The position numbers and the translations under genes were made by a program. 24,437 bases of DNA from Tardiphaga sp. (GTDB taxonomy: Bacteria > Pseudomonadota > Alphaproteobacteria > Rhizobiales > Xanthobacteraceae): assembly GCA_028290765.1 (NCBI GenBank), contig JAQGJF010000400.1:1-24437 (forward strand). The letters run 5' to 3'. Positions 24,092 through 24,437 of the stretch are shown here, in pieces (the stretch's first letter is position 1; each line of letters opens with the position of its first letter). Below the pieces are notes generated by a model. It was not told where the DNA came from, made no database searches, and saw only the letters and a program-made list of their open reading frames with translations.

Positions 24092-24437
24092 ACGCGCACG
24101 TCAAGCCGGGTCCGGTCGCTCTCAAGGCCGCATTGGCCGTTGAGGCGCGCGCGCTTGGATTCGATTCGATCGGCGTCACCGATCCGGACGCCATCGCCGG
24201 CGTGCGCGAACGTCTCGACGCGTTCCTCGATGCCGGCGCGCATGGCGAGATGGACTGGCTCGCCGACAATCCGGCGCGCCGCGCCGATCCCAAGGTGATG
24301 TGGCGCGACGTGCGCTCGGTGATCATGCTCGGCGTCAATTACGGGCCCGACGAAAATCCGCTGGCGATCCTGAATCAGCGCAGCCGCGGCGCGATCTCGG
24401 TCTATGCCCAGGGCGACGACTATCACGATCTGATCAA
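24088..24437 (+). CDS. queG: Epoxyqueuosine reductase QueG, N-terminal part
   Basis: Catalyses the last step of queuosine synthesis in tRNA, a cobalamin- and Fe-S-dependent reduction. The visible 116 codons hold LKAALAVEARALGFDSIGVTDPD, HGEMDWLADNPARRADPKVMWRDVRSVIMLGVNYGPDENPL and RGAISVYAQGDDYHDLI, all family-typical; the Fe-S cysteines lie beyond the right edge. No ATG or GTG lies in frame near the family N-terminus. CTG at 24088 overlaps the GST stop and would give LNAHVKPGPVALKAAL; TTG at 24133, with AAGG just upstream, gives a shorter protein. Identity is firm, the start is not. Confidence 0.88.
   Translation, partial: MNAHVKPGPVALKAALAVEARALGFDSIGVTDPDAIAGVRERLDAFLDAGAHGEMDWLADNPARRADPKVMWRDVRSVIMLGVNYGPDENPLAILNQRSRGAISVYAQGDDYHDLI

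Overview
The window looks like chromosome of a high-GC alphaproteobacterium of the Bradyrhizobium / Rhodopseudomonas / Afipia group (Nitrobacteraceae). The reasons are the gene order lptC-lptA-lptB-rpoN-hpf-ptsN, an acidic FYDLN (TIGR02300) protein divergent from aroA, an Hsp20 gene with a ROSE-type leader followed by DUF1150, and dispersed palindromic repeats of the kind common in these genomes. The assignment rests on recalled families and synteny, not on a search.

Layout. 1-426: start of aroA (minus strand, runs off the left edge). 572-1490: FYDLN protein, tRNA-Ala(GGC), a long palindrome starting in the tRNA CCA end, and a small GIY-YIG gene. 1502-2541: the divergent peroxide-stress pair ohrR/ohr with palindromic operators between them. 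2725-3930: a class III CoA-transferase. 4238-8696: a sugar-phosphate-type ABC importer, ugpB-A-E-C, with palindromic repeats in two of its gaps and a possible Pho box upstream. 8734-9600: heat-shock promoter, RNA thermometer, hsp20 and a DUF1150 gene. 9726-10589: a Phd/VapC toxin-antitoxin pair. It is followed by a 123-bp second copy of the DUF1150 3' end, so the pair sits between direct repeats. 10849-12168: a secreted TPR protein. 12242-18728 (all minus strand): ptsN, hpf, rpoN, lptB, lptA, lptC and an RNase D-like exonuclease. 18940-20472: an LVIVD beta-propeller protein, then about 580 bp with no recognisable gene. 21050-21136: tRNA-Leu(CAG). 21334-22299: an NDUFA9-type SDR gene broken by one in-frame amber codon. 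22328-24437: uppP, a glutathione S-transferase, and the start of queG (runs off the right edge).

How the parts fit. The backbone is housekeeping: cell-envelope lipopolysaccharide transport, sigma-54 and nitrogen-PTS regulation, ribosome hibernation, undecaprenyl phosphate recycling, queuosine and shikimate synthesis. Stress functions (OhrR/Ohr, Hsp20) carry visible cis-regulation. The accessory parts are the GIY-YIG unit at the tRNA, the toxin-antitoxin pair between DUF1150 repeats, the TPR gene next to it, and the LVIVD region next to tRNA-Leu. No CRISPR array, transposase, integrase or phage gene was seen. The best leads are the DUF1150-flanked toxin-antitoxin insertion, the tRNA-palindrome-GIY-YIG unit, the ROSE-like hairpin and the amber codon in the NDUFA9-like gene.
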